NCBI GenBank assembly: GCA_002310115.1
Contig: DBYI01000020.1
Coordinates: forward strand, 52,195 to 83,774
Reading direction: 5' to 3'
Length of the DNA stretch: 31,580 bases
Source: Ruminococcus flavefaciens
Lineage (GTDB): Bacteria; Bacillota; Clostridia; Oscillospirales; Ruminococcaceae
Shown here: positions 29,863 through 31,580 of the stretch, piece after piece
How the letters are laid out: every line of letters begins with the position of its first letter
How positions within the stretch are numbered: the stretch's first letter is position 1
The notes under the pieces: model-generated
Seen by the model: only the letters and a program-made list of their open reading frames with translations
Databases searched by the model: none
What the model was told of the DNA's origin: nothing
Made by a program: the position numbers and the translations under genes

Positions 29863-31383
29863 TCACTTTTTCAGAAGTCCGAGAGCATATTTTTTTCTGA
29901 GTATTCGCATAACACTTTCATTTATGCGTTCCTCAGATATCTCGCCGCTGCGTACAGCTGCGCAGACCTCATTCACAGCCTGTCTGTAGTCAACCGGCAT
30001 TAGAATAATATCAATTCCTGCCTTTATGGAGAGCTTTGCGGCTTCTCCAGAGTTATACACATTTGCAATAGTGTTCATCCGCTGCGAATCGGTTATTGCT
30101 ATGCCTGTGAAGCCAAGCTCGTCACGGAGTATTTCTGTAACGGCTTTATAGGAAAGATCACAGGGAAGATCATCACCAAATCCGGTTACTGACTGATGAC
30201 CTACCATTATGAAGTCAACTCCTGTTTTTATCCCCTCAGTGAAGGGAATGAATTCCGTTTCGCGGAGCTGTTCAAGTGTTCTGTCAATTATGACAGATGA
30301 ATTAGTGTGAGTGTTGCCATTTGCCGCACCAAGTCCCGGAAAATGTTTCAAAGTTGCGCAGACTCCTTCGTTACGGAGTCCCTTTGCAACGTATGAGGAC
30401 ATATTCGCAACAACCTGTGGATCGTCACTGAAAATACGATTTCCAAGCTCGTTGGAACTGCATATATTTACATCTGCAACGGGCGCAAAATCAACATTGA
30501 AGCCAAGAGATTTCAGATCTCTGCCAATAGAGCTGCCAATATTTAATGCTGTATCGCTGTTGTTGTCCTTGCCGTAGTATGCCATATTCTCAAATTTTGC
30601 AGTGCCTAGTTTCTGAGCACAACGTGCTACAAGCCCGCCTTCTTCATCTACGGCAGTGAATAGTCCGATACCACAGGCATTTTTCGCGTAGCTCTGAGTT
30701 GCAGCAAGCATTTGTTTGGTCTGGTCACGTGATGTGAGGTTCTGAGCAAATAAAATGATACCACCAACAGGAATCTCTTCAATTGCTTTCTGAGTTCCAC
30801 TTCCAACCTGTGTCATAGGTGATATTCCAGTTAACGCTTCTGGTGTAACCATGAACATCTGTGCAACTTTCTGTTCCAGAGTCATACTGTCAAGCACTAC
30901 CTTTGGCAATGGATTTTTATTGGTAGTAGTTGTCGTCTCTGCTTGGGTAGTCATAGAAGTTGTTGCAGTCATGGCTGTCGTTGTGGTTTCAGAGGTAGTA
31001 GTAGTTTCAGATTCGTTTTCATGAGACTGTTCCTCTTTGTTGGAGTTTTGCTGTTCATTTGTCTGAGAAATCGGAGCTTCTGTATTCTTTTCCTCATGAT
31101 ATTCAGGCTGAGCTTCTGCTTTTTGTTGTGTATGAGGAGCTTCAGTAGCTGCTGATGATGTATTTTCATCAGTTTCGGAAGTCGTCTTTTGAGTTACGGC
31201 AGAAGTGTTTTTTGTATCAGTCTGTATATATGTTGTTGTCGTGTCTGTATGTAAGGGCTCTGTTTCGTTGATCTCCACTGCAGCTGGTTCTGAACTGCTG
31301 ATGTCAGTAGGGAAATTTCCGCCGCAGCCTGTAAGAAGAAGGCTGAGAGAAAGCAGAGCCGCAATTTTTTTTCTGTGTTTCAT
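29863..31383 (-). CDS. GH3 lipoprotein, NagZ-like beta-N-acetylhexosaminidase family
   Basis: 506 aa. The signal peptide ends in LLTGC (C20), so it is a lipoprotein. Residues about 40-158 are a very long Thr/Ser/Glu/Gln-rich disordered spacer. GH3 N-terminal barrel spans about 165-505: AVDEEGG (244-250), GFNVDFAPVADV (294-305), TLKHFPGLG (344-352) and nucleophile D432 in IAITDSQRM. The usual Asp-x-His acid/base loop reads N357-T-H359, with Asn where NagZ has Asp. Only the first GH3 domain is present, as in NagZ-type enzymes. Likely acts on peptidoglycan or GlcNAc/other glycosides outside the membrane; substrate uncertain. Minus-strand GGGGG lies before the ATG. Confidence 0.85.
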   Translation of the reverse strand: MKHRKKIAALLSLSLLLTGCGGNFPTDISSSEPAAVEINETEPLHTDTTTTYIQTDTKNTSAVTQKTTSETDENTSSAATEAPHTQQKAEAQPEYHEEKNTEAPISQTNEQQNSNKEEQSHENESETTTTSETTTTAMTATTSMTTQAETTTTTNKNPLPKVVLDSMTLEQKVAQMFMVTPEALTGISPMTQVGSGTQKAIEEIPVGGIILFAQNLTSRDQTKQMLAATQSYAKNACGIGLFTAVDEEGGLVARCAQKLGTAKFENMAYYGKDNNSDTALNIGSSIGRDLKSLGFNVDFAPVADVNICSSNELGNRIFSDDPQVVANMSSYVAKGLRNEGVCATLKHFPGLGAANGNTHTNSSVIIDRTLEQLRETEFIPFTEGIKTGVDFIMVGHQSVTGFGDDLPCDLSYKAVTEILRDELGFTGIAITDSQRMNTIANVYNSGEAAKLSIKAGIDIILMPVDYRQAVNEVCAAVRSGEISEERINESVMRILRKKYALGLLKK

Positions 31384-31580
31384 TGCTGATTCCCCCTGTA
31401 AAGGTTCTACGATAAAATTATAACATATAATGTCGAAAAATGCAACAGTATAGGAATAATAGTTGAAAAAATAGTTTCAGTCCTTTATCTATACTTTTAC
31501 AGACATATAAATGGCAAACAATAAAACAAGTACGGAATGGTATTATTCATATTTCCGGAGTTTTACACTTTTGCAAAGGG
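31384..31580. other. Upstream region of the GH3 gene and window end
   Basis: It contains the GH3 promoter. The outer about 130 bp hold no gene or clear repeat that I can support. Confidence 0.4.
31417..31445 (-). promoter_or_regulatory. Promoter of the GH3 gene
   Basis: On the minus strand, TTGCAT (31445-31440), 17 bp, TATAAT (31422-31417). The start would be near 31410, about 27 nt before the ATG at 31383. Confidence 0.75.

Overview
This window looks like a chromosomal segment from a cellulolytic Ruminococcus-type member of the Firmicutes (R. albus / flavefaciens / champanellensis lineage). The species cannot be fixed from sequence alone. The case rests on three secreted proteins that end in type-I-like dockerins sharing the core VLIMQ(A/S)LANP(N/D)KYGI, joined by Thr-rich linkers to plant-polysaccharide enzymes. 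Low-to-moderate GC, strong GGAGG ribosome sites, TTGACA/TATAAT promoters and a trmK-nif3-rlmA-rqcH housekeeping set agree with this. I see no insertion sequence, prophage, rRNA gene, canonical tRNA or CRISPR array.

Layout. 1-2.6 kb: a DivIVA-like coiled-coil protein, a SigH-like sigma factor and a small two-CxxC zinc-ribbon gene whose leader folds as a tRNA-like structure without a normal anticodon arm. 2.66-8.1 kb: RNA and translation maintenance and repair genes. These are a TrmK-Nif3 fusion, an RlmA-type rRNA methyltransferase, RqcH (ribosome rescue, placed behind a promoter plus terminator), a 3-methyladenine DNA glycosylase and an AraC-family regulator. 8.4-11.5 kb: a VTC-domain protein, a DUF4956 membrane protein and a poly-Asn lipoprotein with a Cthe_2159-type carbohydrate-binding beta-helix. 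11.5-12 kb: non-coding DNA with a long hairpin and a compact structured RNA ending in a terminator. 12-15.3 kb: a ribbon-helix-helix protein with an unknown C-terminal domain, behind a strong promoter flanked by phased repeats, then ClpB. 15.8-16.7 kb: HU and a histone-H1-like Lys/Ala-rich protein with a DUF6465-like tail, in one operon under a perfect consensus promoter.

16.8-23.3 kb is a cellulosome island: a non-catalytic dockerin protein with three Ig-like repeats (minus strand), diverging from a pectate lyase PL1-dockerin and a CBM35-GH26-dockerin mannanase (plus strand). It is followed by a LacI-type sugar-sensor/GGDEF diguanylate cyclase, a GNAT acetyltransferase, a cardiolipin synthase (minus) and a thioesterase. 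The window ends with two cell-anchored lipoprotein glycosidases on the minus strand, a GH16-CBM beta-glucanase and a GH3 N-acetylhexosaminidase-type enzyme.

Reading together: secreted dockerin enzymes open pectin and mannan, the lipoprotein glucanase acts at the surface, and the LacI-GGDEF protein is a plausible link from soluble sugar to c-di-GMP. The least explained elements are the tRNA-like leader (2195-2261), the structured RNA at 11835-11903, the rqcH attenuator (4929-5030), the ribbon-helix-helix/ClpB operon and the VTC-DUF4956-Cthe_2159 module.
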